From positions 124,001 through 188,000 of the forward strand of contig JALQPE010001977.1 in assembly GCA_030407315.1 (NCBI GenBank): a stretch of DNA of 64,000 nucleotides, read 5' to 3'. The notes under the pieces were generated by a model. It was not told where the DNA came from and did not search any database. It was given only the letters and a program-made list of their open reading frames with translations. Source of the DNA: Asparagopsis taxiformis (Eukaryota; Rhodophyta; Florideophyceae; Bonnemaisoniales; Bonnemaisoniaceae). Position numbers and translations under genes: made by a program. Below, in pieces: positions 31,715 to 42,204 of this stretch (within the stretch, counting starts at the first letter, position 1; every line of letters starts with the position of its first letter).

Positions 31715-33166
31715 ATGCGCCATGACGACGCGCGCCCACGCAAGCGCCGCCGCTCCCCGCCGAGAAGGAAGACTGTGCGTTGGAGTCCCAGCGAGGTGGA
31801 CGCCCTCCTAGCAGGCGTTCGTCGCCATGGCGTCGGTAAATGGGCCGCCATTTTGCGTCATTCGCGTGTGTTCAACGGTGTCAGAACTTCCGTTGATCTC
31901 AAGGATAAATGGCGTAATCTTACGTCCCCTGTTCGAGCCGCCGCCCTTGCCGATGCCCCCTCCTCCACGCCGTCTCTTACCCTCGCTCATTCTCCCGTCT
32001 TATCCAACGCTCCACCCTCTACGTGTGCTGCAGACTCGCCGCAAATTCACAACACGCAGCACTCGCAACATCCTCAACCGCCTTCAGAATCTAGTGTTTC
32101 TCCTGAAGTTCTGTCCAATCCGCCCGCTGCCGCTGTTGGTCAGCTGCAACATATTCGTCATCAACCTGAGCAGCAGCAACCGCAGCCCGTCAAAACAGAA
32201 CAACACCCACATCCATCCGATCCACCTGTACAACAATCTCGTCAACCCGCATCATCTCCTTTGGAACATCCGCTTCCCTTTCATCCCTTCCCGATGCCTG
32301 TACAGATGCAACACTTGTCATCTGACCAAGCCTTTATTATGCAACAAGCTATGGAACAAAACATGTACACATCTGCCGCTGCTATAGCCGCTATGTGGTG
32401 CCGCATGGGGTGCGACCCCACCACTCATAACATTGCAGCTGCATTGGCCGCATCCAATCCAAACTCGCACGTTCAAAACTACTACGCAGCATTGCGTTCG
32501 GGACCATGCATGTATCCAGATGATGATGATGACGACGATGATGATGATGATGACGACGACGATGATGACGATATTGTCATGAACCCCGTTATGCATCCAG
32601 TCAACCCGTTCATAGCTTCTAGTGCAAAAGATTTGTTGTACATCCCAAAACCTGGGAAACCCGCTCATTCCATTCATCCGTCTACCAGTGTAGATCATCT
32701 ATCATCTGCAATTGCTGCACCAACAACAATGCCAGCCACCACAACTACCACGCCTTGTGCACTACCAGGGGCCGACTCTGGACAGACGCGGCCAACTGAT
32801 CAGCAGCTATCGTCGGAACCTGCACCTACACCCGCTTCTACAGCTGCAAAAAGTACTGCTCCTGAATCGTGTCCATTAACTGCAGAGGAAGATGTTGCGC
32901 CTTCGCTCTCTTCGGAAGAGGGGGAACCGGGCGCACAGTCACCAGAATCTGACCGCGCCGACATGGTTCCTGTTGAGACGGGAGATTTGGAGTACTTTGC
33001 TGTAGAAGAGTTTCCGGTCAAGAGTGATGTGGAAGCTCAGGATGGAGAGTATAGCAGTTCAAATACGAGTAATTTGGACGGTGAAGCTCTCGGCATGGCG
33101 CCGCTTGACTTTTCCGCTGAAACTATGGATGAGCAACGTGCCTTTTCAGAAACGAATCTTGACTAA
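31715..33166 (+). CDS. Single-Myb telobox DNA-binding protein (TRF/TRB-like)
   Basis: 483 aa from the ATG at 31715; an in-frame ATG at 31292 would add 141 residues. Near the N-terminus, after basic RPRKRRRSPPRRK, is one Myb/SANT repeat: VRWSPSEVDALLAGVRRHG, then GKWAAILRHS, ending VDLKDKWRNLT. The third-helix string VDLKDKWRNL is the telobox that recognises telomere-type TTAGGG repeats. The rest is disordered, rich in Pro, Gln, His and Ser, with a run of 18 Asp residues (nt ~32518-32573) and acidic C-terminal stretches that could activate transcription. Plant TRB and fungal Tbf1 proteins with this Myb bind telomeres or gene promoters; which applies here is unknown. Confidence 0.75.
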   Translation: MRHDDARPRKRRRSPPRRKTVRWSPSEVDALLAGVRRHGVGKWAAILRHSRVFNGVRTSVDLKDKWRNLTSPVRAAALADAPSSTPSLTLAHSPVLSNAPPSTCAADSPQIHNTQHSQHPQPPSESSVSPEVLSNPPAAAVGQLQHIRHQPEQQQPQPVKTEQHPHPSDPPVQQSRQPASSPLEHPLPFHPFPMPVQMQHLSSDQAFIMQQAMEQNMYTSAAAIAAMWCRMGCDPTTHNIAAALAASNPNSHVQNYYAALRSGPCMYPDDDDDDDDDDDDDDDDDDIVMNPVMHPVNPFIASSAKDLLYIPKPGKPAHSIHPSTSVDHLSSAIAAPTTMPATTTTTPCALPGADSGQTRPTDQQLSSEPAPTPASTAAKSTAPESCPLTAEEDVAPSLSSEEGEPGAQSPESDRADMVPVETGDLEYFAVEEFPVKSDVEAQDGEYSSSNTSNLDGEALGMAPLDFSAETMDEQRAFSETNLD

Positions 33167-33412
33167 GGGCGCTCTACAACATTAAACACTGGGCCATGAT
33201 TTAACATTTCTTTCCACGCTTATTTCGCACAGATCGATGTGTCACCAACCGACCGGACAATTTCGAACCTCAGGAGACTTGGGTATGACACTATTTCAAT
33301 CCTTCGCTATAAACTGCACTGTACGAAATACAAGTAGGAGCTATAGCGCTACATCAGTCAATGTTATGTTGACAACAAATTATCAACCATATGATGCAAC
33401 CTCTCGAGCGCA

Positions 33413-35006
33413 CTAAACATCCGGTGCCGCAATCCGTCCAGTTCGACCTCCAGTATCGTCTGCACTCCCGCTTGCGACATCTGCAGAATCCGATGCATCA
33501 GCCTCATTCGCCTTCGCAGCATGAGCTAGCGCAACTTCTACAGGATCCTTCATTAAAGCAGCATCATGTTTCGAAATACCGAGCTCGTTCATAATCTTCA
33601 ACAATTCTTCCTCCTCCTCCGTCGCTGTCGGTCGCTTGATACCCGCCTCTTCGTTGAGCATCAAGTCCAGCTCGTTCTCCAGTTCCGCTGTGTCCTCCAC
33701 GGCGCCATCGTTCAATTGCTGCAGCGCCGTGCGGACATCCTGTTGATCTGCAATCGCCTCATCAAAGTCTGCAGCCACCGCATCAACTCTGTCCGCCGTG
33801 ACGCCGTCCTCCGTGGCCAAACGTAAAGAGTCCATTCCAGTCTCCAGAGCCAACACCGCCTCCTTGTTCGACTCGGCTTCGTCCACCGCCATGATGACGT
33901 CTGACAATTTCAAAGCCGCCGAACGAGCGCCGTTCAATTTGGTCTCCAACAATTTCTTCTTTCGCAGTTTCGAAAGGGCATCTTGTCGATTCCCGGAGCT
34001 TGCCGCTTCCACCGCTGCCGTTTTCTCGGCTGCCACGGCGACTTCGAGATGCGCCGCCATTTTCTCCATGCGTTCCAATGCCGCCTTGGTTTGGAGCACG
34101 CCCTTATCAGCTGGCTTCGCATTGCCCTTTCCGAGCTTGACGCCCATGATCGGCACAGGGTTGTCTTTAGTAACGTCGGTGAATAAAACAGCTGCATTGC
34201 CCTTGGCGACCATCTGCGAGATGACAGCTTCTGCATCGCGTGTGTTACCGGCGGTAATGGACGCTGCAAAAGTCTTCACAGTGTGAATATCTGCGCTAGC
34301 GACAGGGCCGGCCAACATAGATGCTCGTTCCACGGCGGCGTTGAGCGCTGGAATGGGTACTATTGGGTCGTCCAGTGAAGGTAACTTGGGTTTTGGCGCA
34401 CCCCAAATGTAGCCGCTGAATGTGGATTTGATGGAGGAGAATGAATAGGATGATTGTGGTGTGTTGGTGGGCGGTTTGAGAGCATCGGCGCTGATGATAT
34501 CACCTCTGCGGAAGAGTTCGTGAATTATTCTCAATCCAGAAGGTGGCTCTTTTCCGTCTTTTTTCAGCTGCTTTAGGAGTTCTCGCTGTTTGATATCGAG
34601 AGAGATTGGTGTTTAAAGACTGTTAGTTTAAGCCACGTCGATTCGATAGTGACAATTATAAGACAATAGTGTATTACTTACTGGTGTGACGACGAGTTTT
34701 CCTGGCCTTCGACAGCATTCAACGATTGCATCTTCGAAGAAACCAATCAAAAGATCCCACATTGGCTGGTTTGAAGCAATTATCGATGGACGTGCTTCGT
34801 CAGTCATGGCGCGTGTTCAATACAGGCTTATTCAGTCTGTAGGGCTGAAGGAGACGAAGGGCGGGGGATCAATTGAATGCATTCTGACTTACCGCATTGA
34901 CATATCTCTCTGGTGGTAGCTCAGCAGACCAGAGCACTTCAATTTCATCTGGAGATCTTGAAATGAAGGAATCCATGGATGTCACGTTCCACTCATCCTT
35001 GCCCAT
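33413..35006 (-). CDS. CHMP7: CHMP7-like ESCRT-III protein (three exons)
   Basis: Exons 34893-35006, 34682-34765 and 33413-34585, all junctions phase 0, introns of 127 and 96 nt, give 456 aa (human CHMP7 is ~450). The N-terminal half forms winged helices: PPERYVNA/PMWDLLIGFFEDAIV, then LVVTP/RELLKQLKKDG and GLRIIHELFRRGDII, as in CHMP7. The C-terminal half is Snf7-like: a basic helix with LRKKKLLETKLNGARSAALKL, then acidic helices and TAELENELDLML. CHMP7 recruits ESCRT-III to the nuclear envelope for resealing. The acceptor of exon 2 was chosen because nearer AGs bring stops. An upstream splice site just before the start suggests a 5' UTR intron. Confidence 0.85.
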
Positions 35007-35357
35007 GCTGAGACAGAGAGGCTGTCGAGGACAAGAATCGTTCGTCTACAATAGCGTGTGTCAAGGAGCAAGGAAGGCAGTGATAAGAAGTTGTGAGATG
35101 GCAAGTGGGAGACGGTGTCTGCTTACATGCAATGAGTGTTACAAAGAGTGAAATTAAGTAGAAAACAAAACTTGAAACTTGGTACATGACGTTGAGTGAC
35201 AGCTGTCTCTATTTGAATATGGAAGTGTAAAAAATCAAGTTGTCGTCCGCGGGACATTTCATTCACTGCTCGAAGCAAAGCGTCCGGTACATCTAACGAA
35301 CTGCGAATATTTCCATTACGCGCCTGGTCAAGGAAGTTTGAATTGTGGTGATACAAC
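35007..35357. promoter_or_regulatory. Divergent region CHMP7 / RPB11
   Basis: 351 bp head to head. On the minus strand a GTAAGC donor (~35126) and a polypyrimidine-AG acceptor (ends 35008) suggest a leader intron for CHMP7. A minus frame (35359-35123) would splice in phase to the CHMP7 start, but its sequence is not family-like. Confidence 0.45.
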
Positions 35358-35793
35358 ATGACGAATGCGCCTGAGAATTATGAGGCATTTGTGCTGCCTG
35401 AAGGAGTTGAAAAGTACGTTGCGCTTTTTACCAGGAATGGAATTGTGGACGACGTCAACTATTTACTGACAACCGAATGAGAATTTGCGGTGGGACAGAA
35501 TCGAATATGAAGAGGATACCAAACTGGAGAATTCAGGGGTATTCAAGATAGAACGAGAAGACCACACGATTGGCAACCTAATACGAATGCAACTATTACG
35601 AGATCCAGACGTGATATTCGTAGGCTATCGCCATCCACATCCGATAGAACATCACATCCTGCTGCGCGTTCAAACGAGTTCGAAATCGAAAAACGGCACG
35701 CCTTACACGCCACAGGCCGCCTTCAAACTCGCCTTGGCCGATCTTTCCTCAGAAGTCAACTCGATAACCGAACAACTGAAAGCACAAATTTGA
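35358..35793 (+). CDS. RPB11: RNA polymerase II subunit RPB11 (two exons)
   Basis: Exons 35358-35413 and 35499-35793 join across an 85-nt GT-AG intron (donor GTACGT, acceptor GGACAG), giving 116 aa. Exon 1 reads [19 protein letters not shown], the RPB11 start. Exon 2 contains [19 protein letters not shown], the family's dimerisation helix, then [17 protein letters not shown]11 pairs with RPB3 in the Pol II assembly platform. The length equals yeast and human proteins (115-120 aa). Without the intron the second exon would lack a start, so the short first exon is needed. Confidence 0.95.
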
Positions 35794-35945
35794 ATTCATT
35801 TCCCCAAAATTGTATGATAAATATCCAACAACCTCCTAGTCACGGAGATTGCCAACGAGAACAGCATTCAACTCGCGCAGATCAAACCTCAAACCCTCCT
35901 CAGCTAAGCATCGGTCGCAAAGCACGATTCGAGATCATCAGCGCG

Positions 35946-37085
35946 ATGAGTTCCCCCGCATTCATCCACACCCTTCCCGCCGTCTCCATCGCGTCTAGTC
36001 AGAGCACATTCCATGTACCATCAGTCGCGACGAGGCGCCCGATTGGCGTGCCAACCCGGCGTGTCGTGCGTGCGACCGCAAACGGCCCCAGCTGGGACGA
36101 CCATAAGCCAGTTTCCGCACGACCCGACAGTTTGATCCGCGAAAGAGACTCCAAGGCCGGTAAGGACGCCACGATGCGGCAACGATTCGAGCATATGATT
36201 CGTGCCGCGCAGGACAGCATCTGCGAGCAGGTCGAGCAGTTGGACGGCGCCAAATTCAGAGAGGATGCTTGGGTGCGTGAGAACGGAGGTGGCGGAATTT
36301 CACGCGTCATTCAAGGCGGAAATGTGTTTGAAAAGGCCGGCGTTAATGTATCAGTCGTGTATGGAACAATGCCCCCGGAAGCTGTCAAAGCTGCTAGTGC
36401 TAGAGGCGTCACTAGGAATGTCGGCTATGAAGATGGTGAACCTGTGCCGTTTTTCGCTGCCGGTATTTCATCCGTGATGCATCCGTGGAATCCGATGGCG
36501 CCCACGATGCACTTCAATTATAGGTACTTTGAAACCGATCGTGGCCTCTGGTGGTTTGGAGGTGGAACCGATCTTACGCCGTCGTTTTTGTTTGAAGAGG
36601 ATGTTCGACATTTTCATGGCACACTCAAGGATTGTTGTGATCGACATGACAAGGAGTATTATCCCGCGTTTAAGAAGTGGTGCGACGAATATTTTCTCAT
36701 CAAGCATCGCGGCGAACGAAGAGGACTGGGTGGTATTTTCTTCGATGATCTCAATGATAGGCCTGCTGATGAAATCTTCAAGTTTAGTACAGATGCCGCA
36801 AATAGCGTCTGTAGTGCCTACTTGCCAATCGTTGAGCGTCGCAAGGATTCAGAATTTACACCGGAACAGAAGGAATGGCAACAACTGAGGAGAGCTAGAT
36901 ATGTAGAGTATAATCTTGTGTATGACAGGGGTACTGTTTTTGGCCTCAAGACAGGAGGCCGTATTGAAAGTATCCTTATGTCGTTGCCGCTCACAGCGAG
37001 GTGGGAATACGATCATAGTCCGGAACCGGGCTCGTGGGAGGAGAAGACCCTTGCCGTCATGAAGGAACCGGTCGAATGGGCCTAG
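35946..37085 (+). CDS. CPOX: Oxygen-dependent coproporphyrinogen III oxidase, plastid-targeted
   Basis: 379 aa from the ATG at 35946. Residues 1-40 ([18 protein letters not shown], no acids, Arg-rich end [10 protein letters not shown]) are a plastid transit peptide. The enzyme body shows [20 protein letters not shown], then [31 protein letters not shown] and [11 protein letters not shown], all HemF signatures, and ends near YDHSPEPGS. It oxidatively decarboxylates coproporphyrinogen III to protoporphyrinogen IX in heme and chlorophyll synthesis, using O2. The stop is 159 bp from the convergent MCM9 stop. The length fits the family plus transit peptide. Confidence 0.97.
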   Translation: MSSPAFIHTLPAVSIASSQSTFHVPSVATRRPIGVPTRRVVRATANGPSWDDHKPVSARPDSLIRERDSKAGKDATMRQRFEHMIRAAQDSICEQVEQLDGAKFREDAWVRENGGGGISRVIQGGNVFEKAGVNVSVVYGTMPPEAVKAASARGVTRNVGYEDGEPVPFFAAGISSVMHPWNPMAPTMHFNYRYFETDRGLWWFGGGTDLTPSFLFEEDVRHFHGTLKDCCDRHDKEYYPAFKKWCDEYFLIKHRGERRGLGGIFFDDLNDRPADEIFKFSTDAANSVCSAYLPIVERRKDSEFTPEQKEWQQLRRARYVEYNLVYDRGTVFGLKTGGRIESILMSLPLTARWEYDHSPEPGSWEEKTLAVMKEPVEWA

Positions 37086-37243
37086 TGAAATCAAGTTGGC
37101 AGAAGGCTGATAAGATGCAATACGTATTGTAGCTGTTCAGGTAGACAGGAAATGATTCTATTCTTTTCTAGCGTTTTCCACTGCTGGCCTCTTCCTCACT
37201 AAAGCATAACAATTTGATACATATTTACATGAGCAACAATCTC

Positions 37244-39271
37244 TTAGCCTTCAACTGGTGCGTCTGTATTGAAATCAATACCTTCGTCTTCCAGTCCAAG
37301 TTTACACAAAATGAAGCGAGCATATTTGTCAAACTCAGCACTAGGATCATCCGGGAAAGGGGCATGAAGCGCCCCCATGCCTCCCACAATTTGTTGCGAT
37401 TCTGCAGAGGCTTCAACTGCAGCAATAGCAAACACAGCATCCATTGCAGTGGCAGTTTCCCTAAACATTAATCGAGCATGTGACTGTGCCAATCGAACCA
37501 GAGCCTCCAAAAGACGTACCGTAGTACGCGCTGCATTTCTGTGATCCGACGCCCTTTCCATGGTGTAATACTTTGTCAAAATCTTCTGCGCTTGTGGAGA
37601 TAGCTTTGGCTTCAAATTGCTCTTGATATAATACAAATATTGCCGAAGACGTTCGGTCGTCCATATCTCTTCCTCAGTCCCTTTCTTATCACCACTTCCA
37701 ATGTAACCATTCAAAATGAAACTTGACAGTTGTTTATCCCAATCTTCGTTCCGTTGATCAAGCAATGTCAAAATGACATCGAAACGACTCAGTAATGGTG
37801 AAGCGATTCCTACGGTGATGGGTAACTGTTCCTCCCCTGTCCGATCATCATCGTCTGCGTTGCCTGATCCCCCAATCTCAGTACAGACCCGACCACCCTT
37901 TGGGTTCACAGCTGCCAACACTGTTGCCCGCGTATCCAGAGTACACACAAGTCCAGCTTTTGCAACCGATAGTGTTTGCTGCTCCATGGCCTCGTGAATT
38001 GCTCCTCTGTCATGTTGCTTAATACCATCAAACTCGTCTATGCAACACACACCACCATCTGCCAGCACTAATGCACCTGCGTCTAGCATCCACTCACCAG
38101 TCCCAACTTCACGAACGGCTGTTACTGTGAGTCCTGCAGAGGTAGTTCCGATCCCAGTGGTTAGCACAGATCTTGGTGAAATTTTTGCGGCATATCGCAA
38201 AATCTGTGACTTAGCCGTGCCAGGGTCGCCAACAATGAGAAGATGGGATTCGCCTCGAATGTGGCTTCCAGATGGATCTGTATATGAGACACCGCCAATA
38301 AGAGACATCGTTACAATCATCTTCAGAAGATACATTCCATAGATTTGTGGACAGACAGACTTGAGAATTAGATTCCTCGCAGTTAGTTGTTCCGAAGGAG
38401 ACCTCGAAGCCCAGTGAGCTGCAAACGCTTGTCGTGATTCTTCTGTTACATGCAAAAACGACTTTTGGTCATTGTTAGATGATATGTGTAACGCAACCAA
38501 CATAAGTTCAACATCTGACCTCATGTCTTGCACCAAGTTTCTATTCCAGCGTCTGTGAAGTACGCCAGAAACAACGACATCGTCACCAGGCTTGACACTA
38601 TCTGCTAGATCATCAGTGAGGACAACAATTAATGATCTTGGGATCGAGCCGACATCAAGATGCTGTATTTTTTCTTGCACTTTGATCTCTTGATATTCAC
38701 GACAAACTGGAGGCACATCCTCTAGAGGGGAGAATTTGAAACCCTGACAGGTCTTCTCACCCTTGCTAGGACAACGTGAAGGCAAATCAAATGCACCTCG
38801 TTGCGAGATATCACCTGTTACGAAAAATGTATGCTTGCATTTCGAACACACATATTCACGTGTGACCTCACGAAGCATCACGCTCCCTGTTCTAGTAACC
38901 GTGCCAAGAATCGATAGCAGTTTTCCCACATCTCTGCTGCGAAGCACGGACACATTGCGTTTGAGATAAGCTGGTGTAGAAGGCAGATGGCATACACGCG
39001 CGTGTAGATTAGGCTTCGGCTCATCGGTGATTGTCTCTTGAACGTTCTGAATTGCCTCTTCTAGTAGTGGAAGTAAGGTCTCAGGATCATGAAGCAATCT
39101 GGTACATGCTTCAGGAGCGGAGTCTTGAAGCGCAATGAGATCAACCTCAACTCCGTAATGCGCTGTATCATCCTCCTCTGTTATAATTTGTCGAAGTCTG
39201 GGGAGGCATGCTGATGATACATATCGCGTAAAGTCGCGAATGAGCTCACTCGGCAATGGTTCTTGTTGCAT
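37244..39271 (-). CDS. MCM9: MCM9 DNA helicase
   Basis: 675 aa, intronless, ATG at 39271. The MCM N-terminal part has an OB fold and a zinc motif (YVCSKCKHTF ... C ... C). The AAA+ core has Walker A GDPGTAKSQ, Walker B VCCIDEFD and the arginine finger SPLLSRFD. The diagnostic core runs TTGIGTTSAGLTVTAVRE then AGALVLADGGVCCIDEFD; together with the LLDQRNEDWD segment it fits MCM9 rather than MCM2-8. MCM9 with MCM8 acts in homologous recombination and mismatch repair. It is shorter than human MCM9 (lacks the long tail), as in plants. Divergent from XPD, 397 bp apart. Confidence 0.92.
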   Translation of the reverse strand: MQQEPLPSELIRDFTRYVSSACLPRLRQIITEEDDTAHYGVEVDLIALQDSAPEACTRLLHDPETLLPLLEEAIQNVQETITDEPKPNLHARVCHLPSTPAYLKRNVSVLRSRDVGKLLSILGTVTRTGSVMLREVTREYVCSKCKHTFFVTGDISQRGAFDLPSRCPSKGEKTCQGFKFSPLEDVPPVCREYQEIKVQEKIQHLDVGSIPRSLIVVLTDDLADSVKPGDDVVVSGVLHRRWNRNLVQDMRSDVELMLVALHISSNNDQKSFLHVTEESRQAFAAHWASRSPSEQLTARNLILKSVCPQIYGMYLLKMIVTMSLIGGVSYTDPSGSHIRGESHLLIVGDPGTAKSQILRYAAKISPRSVLTTGIGTTSAGLTVTAVREVGTGEWMLDAGALVLADGGVCCIDEFDGIKQHDRGAIHEAMEQQTLSVAKAGLVCTLDTRATVLAAVNPKGGRVCTEIGGSGNADDDDRTGEEQLPITVGIASPLLSRFDVILTLLDQRNEDWDKQLSSFILNGYIGSGDKKGTEEEIWTTERLRQYLYYIKSNLKPKLSPQAQKILTKYYTMERASDHRNAARTTVRLLEALVRLAQSHARLMFRETATAMDAVFAIAAVEASAESQQIVGGMGALHAPFPDDPSAEFDKYARFILCKLGLEDEGIDFNTDAPVEG

Positions 39272-39668
39272 TCGGGTTCATCTCCGGATATAACTCAGTC
39301 TGCCGTGAACAATCGGCTCCGTTGCAACTCGCCAATCCCGTATGTCGAGTGGCTCCCAAAAAAATTAATAGATTTCATGGACACGTTTGTGAGTTCTTTT
39401 ATTTAGTTACGATAGCGTCGCTCGTCAGCCTGCATCACCGCCCAAGCGCATTAGCTCTGCTTTTATCGGTGCAGCTGGATTCAGGTTACCCCTTTTCAAT
39501 TGTCTTCGATCGGGTACGCTTTCGTGCCCGAGTTGCAGCTTGATGCGAGCTTGTTTCTCATTGCACTGGTCAGTAGTCTCTGTTCCGTTGTCCAAAATCA
39601 ATCTGAGTCACAGACCGTAGTGCGGGCGCTCTCTGGTGTGCTCCCACCCCCAGTTAGCTTCCTTCACA
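39272..39668. promoter_or_regulatory. Divergent intergenic region, MCM9 / XPD
   Basis: 397 bp head to head between two DNA-repair helicase genes, which would allow shared control. No motif stands out. Confidence 0.45.
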
Positions 39669-42005
39669 ATGCGGATCAACATCGATGGACTGATCGTATA
39701 CTTCCCGTATCCGCGCGTGTACCCTGAGCAATATGAATATATGTGTGAGCTTAAGAAGACGCTTGATGCTGGTGGACATTGTATTATAGAAATGCCCACG
39801 GGCACTGGCAAAACTGTGACGTTATTATCTTTCATCACTTCCTACCATCTTCAGCGACCAGAAATGGCCAAACTCATATATTGTACGCGTACTGTTGGTG
39901 AAATGGAAAAGGTCTTGGAAGAGTTGCAAGTCGTCGTGAAGAATCGAGATGAATGCTTTGCCCAGGATAATCCAGATGCTGCACTTGCCATGCCGAAGAT
40001 GCTTGCCCTCGGCCTTACTACCCGTCGAAACCTCTGTCTTCATCCAGTTGTCTCTGCCACGGAGAACAGGAATGAAGCTGATGCAGCTTGTCGTGCCCTC
40101 ACAGCGTCATGGGTGCGCACTTCAGTCATGCAAGTCGACTCGAATCCATCGTCATCAAGTGAATACCAGGATAGGCTATGCGAGTACTACGAGGGTCATG
40201 AGCGGGAAGGCAAAAACTCAATTATACCTCCTGCCATTTACACATTGGAGAGTTTGATGCAATTCGGTCGTCAGAAGAAATGGTGTCCGTACTACACGGC
40301 TCGTCATTGTCTCAGCTTCGCCAATGTAATTGTCTATAACTATCAATATTTGCTCGATCCTAAAATTGCCGGTCTGATTTCTCAGAACCTGGCGAAGGAG
40401 AGCATAGTCGTTTTCGATGAGGCACATAATATTGACACCATTTGTATAGATGCTCTCAGCGTCAACCTTCGTGAGGTCACGTTGCGAAAAAGCCTTGGAA
40501 ACATCGTTAAACTACGAGATGGTATTCAGACCATACGACAAAACGACCGACAGCGCCTGCAGCAGGAGTACCAACGCCTTGTCAATGGAATGTCTACGAG
40601 TGGAATATTGCCGCAGGTGGAGGCTGCAGATGCGATATCTGCAAATCCTAACATCCCGGAGGACATTATCGCGGAAACAGTACCTGGCAATATTCGCAAG
40701 GCTGAACACTTTGTTCAATTCTTGCGTCGTCTGGTCCAGTACTTACGGGACGAGAAGATGAGGGCTGGACAATCAAAGCAAGAGCAACCATCTAGATTTC
40801 TGTACGACATGTTGAATGAACTACAAGATGATGTTCGCCCACTTCGCTTCTGCAGCGATAGGTTGAACTCTCTTTTACAAACTCTGGAAATTGCTGAAGT
40901 GGCGGAGTTTACGCCATTACAACTCGTTGCAGATTTTGCAACTTTGCTGGGTACCTATGGTCACACAAATAGCTTTTGTATAGTCTTTGAGCCCGTTGAT
41001 GAGCGTCTTCCAAATATACCAGACCCTGTCCTGCAACTTGCTTGTCTTGATGCCTCCTTGGCCATGAAGCCTGTATTCAAGAAGTTCAGAACGGTTGTTT
41101 TGACATCTGGAACAATATCTCCTCTCAATCTGTACGCCAAAATTCTTGGATTTGAACCGGTAGTGATGCGTTCCTTGTCAATGTCCATGCAACGACAGGC
41201 AATGTGTCCTGTAGTGGTTTCGAGAGGACCCGACCAAGTTGCGATTAGTTCAAAGTATGATTGTCGCTCTGATGTCGCGGTTGTGCGAAACTATGGAAAT
41301 CTTGCTGTTGAGCTATGCAGCTGCGTTCCCGATGGAATTGTTACTTTTTTCACGTCGTACGTTTACATGGAGCAAATGATATCTATGTGGCATGAGATGG
41401 GGATTATCAACCGTTTGTTTGAGCAAAAACTGGTATTCATAGAAACTCCAGATGCCATTGAGTCCGCTCTCGCTCTTGACAGATATCGCAGGGCATGCGA
41501 CACGGGTCGTGGAGCAATTTTCTTATGCGTAGCACGAGGAAAGGTGGCTGAGGGAATTGATTTTGACAGACACTACGGAAGAGCAGTTTTGGTTATTGGT
41601 GTACCATTCCAATACACAGAGAGTCGAGTTTTGAGAGCTCGATTAGAGTATATGCGCAGCACTTTGAATATTCGGGAAGGAGACTACCTTTCGTTCGATG
41701 CAATGCGACAAACTGCGCAATGTGCTGGCCGTGTTATTCGAAACAAAAGCGATTACGGTGTTGTTGTCTTCGCCGACAAGCGTTACGCTAGAAGTGACAA
41801 GAAGAACAAATTACCGCAATGGATTCTAGAACTAATGCTTGAATCTCAAGTTGATCTTGACACTCAGGCTGCTTTACAAATTGTCAAGCAATACGTCAGG
41901 AAAATGGCGCAGCCTCCAATGGAAGGTGAAATGGATGTAGCTCTTTTAACAGAAGAGCAAGTCTACAAACTGAGCAAAGCGAGATTCCTTAAGAGTGTAA
42001 ACTAA
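39669..42005 (+). CDS. ERCC2: TFIIH helicase XPD/ERCC2/Rad3
   Basis: 778 aa from the ATG at 39669, intronless. It opens MRINIDGLIVYFPYPRVYPEQ like human XPD. It has Walker A MPTGTGKT, the 4Fe-4S cysteines in NLCLHP, AACRAL, LCEYYE and WCPYY, and the DEAH box FDEAHNID. Motif VI is QCAGRVIRNKSDYG, followed by FADKRYAR. XPD is the 5'-3' helicase of TFIIH in transcription initiation and nucleotide excision repair. Length and motif order match the family (human 760 aa). Frame 39636 begins with a non-ATG codon, so 39669 is preferred. Confidence 0.97.
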   Translation: MRINIDGLIVYFPYPRVYPEQYEYMCELKKTLDAGGHCIIEMPTGTGKTVTLLSFITSYHLQRPEMAKLIYCTRTVGEMEKVLEELQVVVKNRDECFAQDNPDAALAMPKMLALGLTTRRNLCLHPVVSATENRNEADAACRALTASWVRTSVMQVDSNPSSSSEYQDRLCEYYEGHEREGKNSIIPPAIYTLESLMQFGRQKKWCPYYTARHCLSFANVIVYNYQYLLDPKIAGLISQNLAKESIVVFDEAHNIDTICIDALSVNLREVTLRKSLGNIVKLRDGIQTIRQNDRQRLQQEYQRLVNGMSTSGILPQVEAADAISANPNIPEDIIAETVPGNIRKAEHFVQFLRRLVQYLRDEKMRAGQSKQEQPSRFLYDMLNELQDDVRPLRFCSDRLNSLLQTLEIAEVAEFTPLQLVADFATLLGTYGHTNSFCIVFEPVDERLPNIPDPVLQLACLDASLAMKPVFKKFRTVVLTSGTISPLNLYAKILGFEPVVMRSLSMSMQRQAMCPVVVSRGPDQVAISSKYDCRSDVAVVRNYGNLAVELCSCVPDGIVTFFTSYVYMEQMISMWHEMGIINRLFEQKLVFIETPDAIESALALDRYRRACDTGRGAIFLCVARGKVAEGIDFDRHYGRAVLVIGVPFQYTESRVLRARLEYMRSTLNIREGDYLSFDAMRQTAQCAGRVIRNKSDYGVVVFADKRYARSDKKNKLPQWILELMLESQVDLDTQAALQIVKQYVRKMAQPPMEGEMDVALLTEEQVYKLSKARFLKSVN

Positions 42006-42204
42006 CCAAACTGTAGGGATACAACTACCCGATATGGTCTGAAATCGGACTTGCAGTTTAATGATACCAATCACTATTCCTTCTTTATTGTTCGTTACCA
42101 ACCCTTGAAACAATTCCTAGAAAGGAATGCTGACAGTTCATCCCTTCGTCAATTTGTAACATTTGAAATCATGTGAACAAGTATCGAAGGGTCGGGGTTC
42201 ATAT

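Noticed and set aside
34807..34807. Start of CHMP7 at the ATG in MTDEARPS
   Set aside because: An upstream exon (34893-35006) carries the expected N-terminal CHMP7 sequence and joins in phase to an acceptor at 34766, skipping this ATG.
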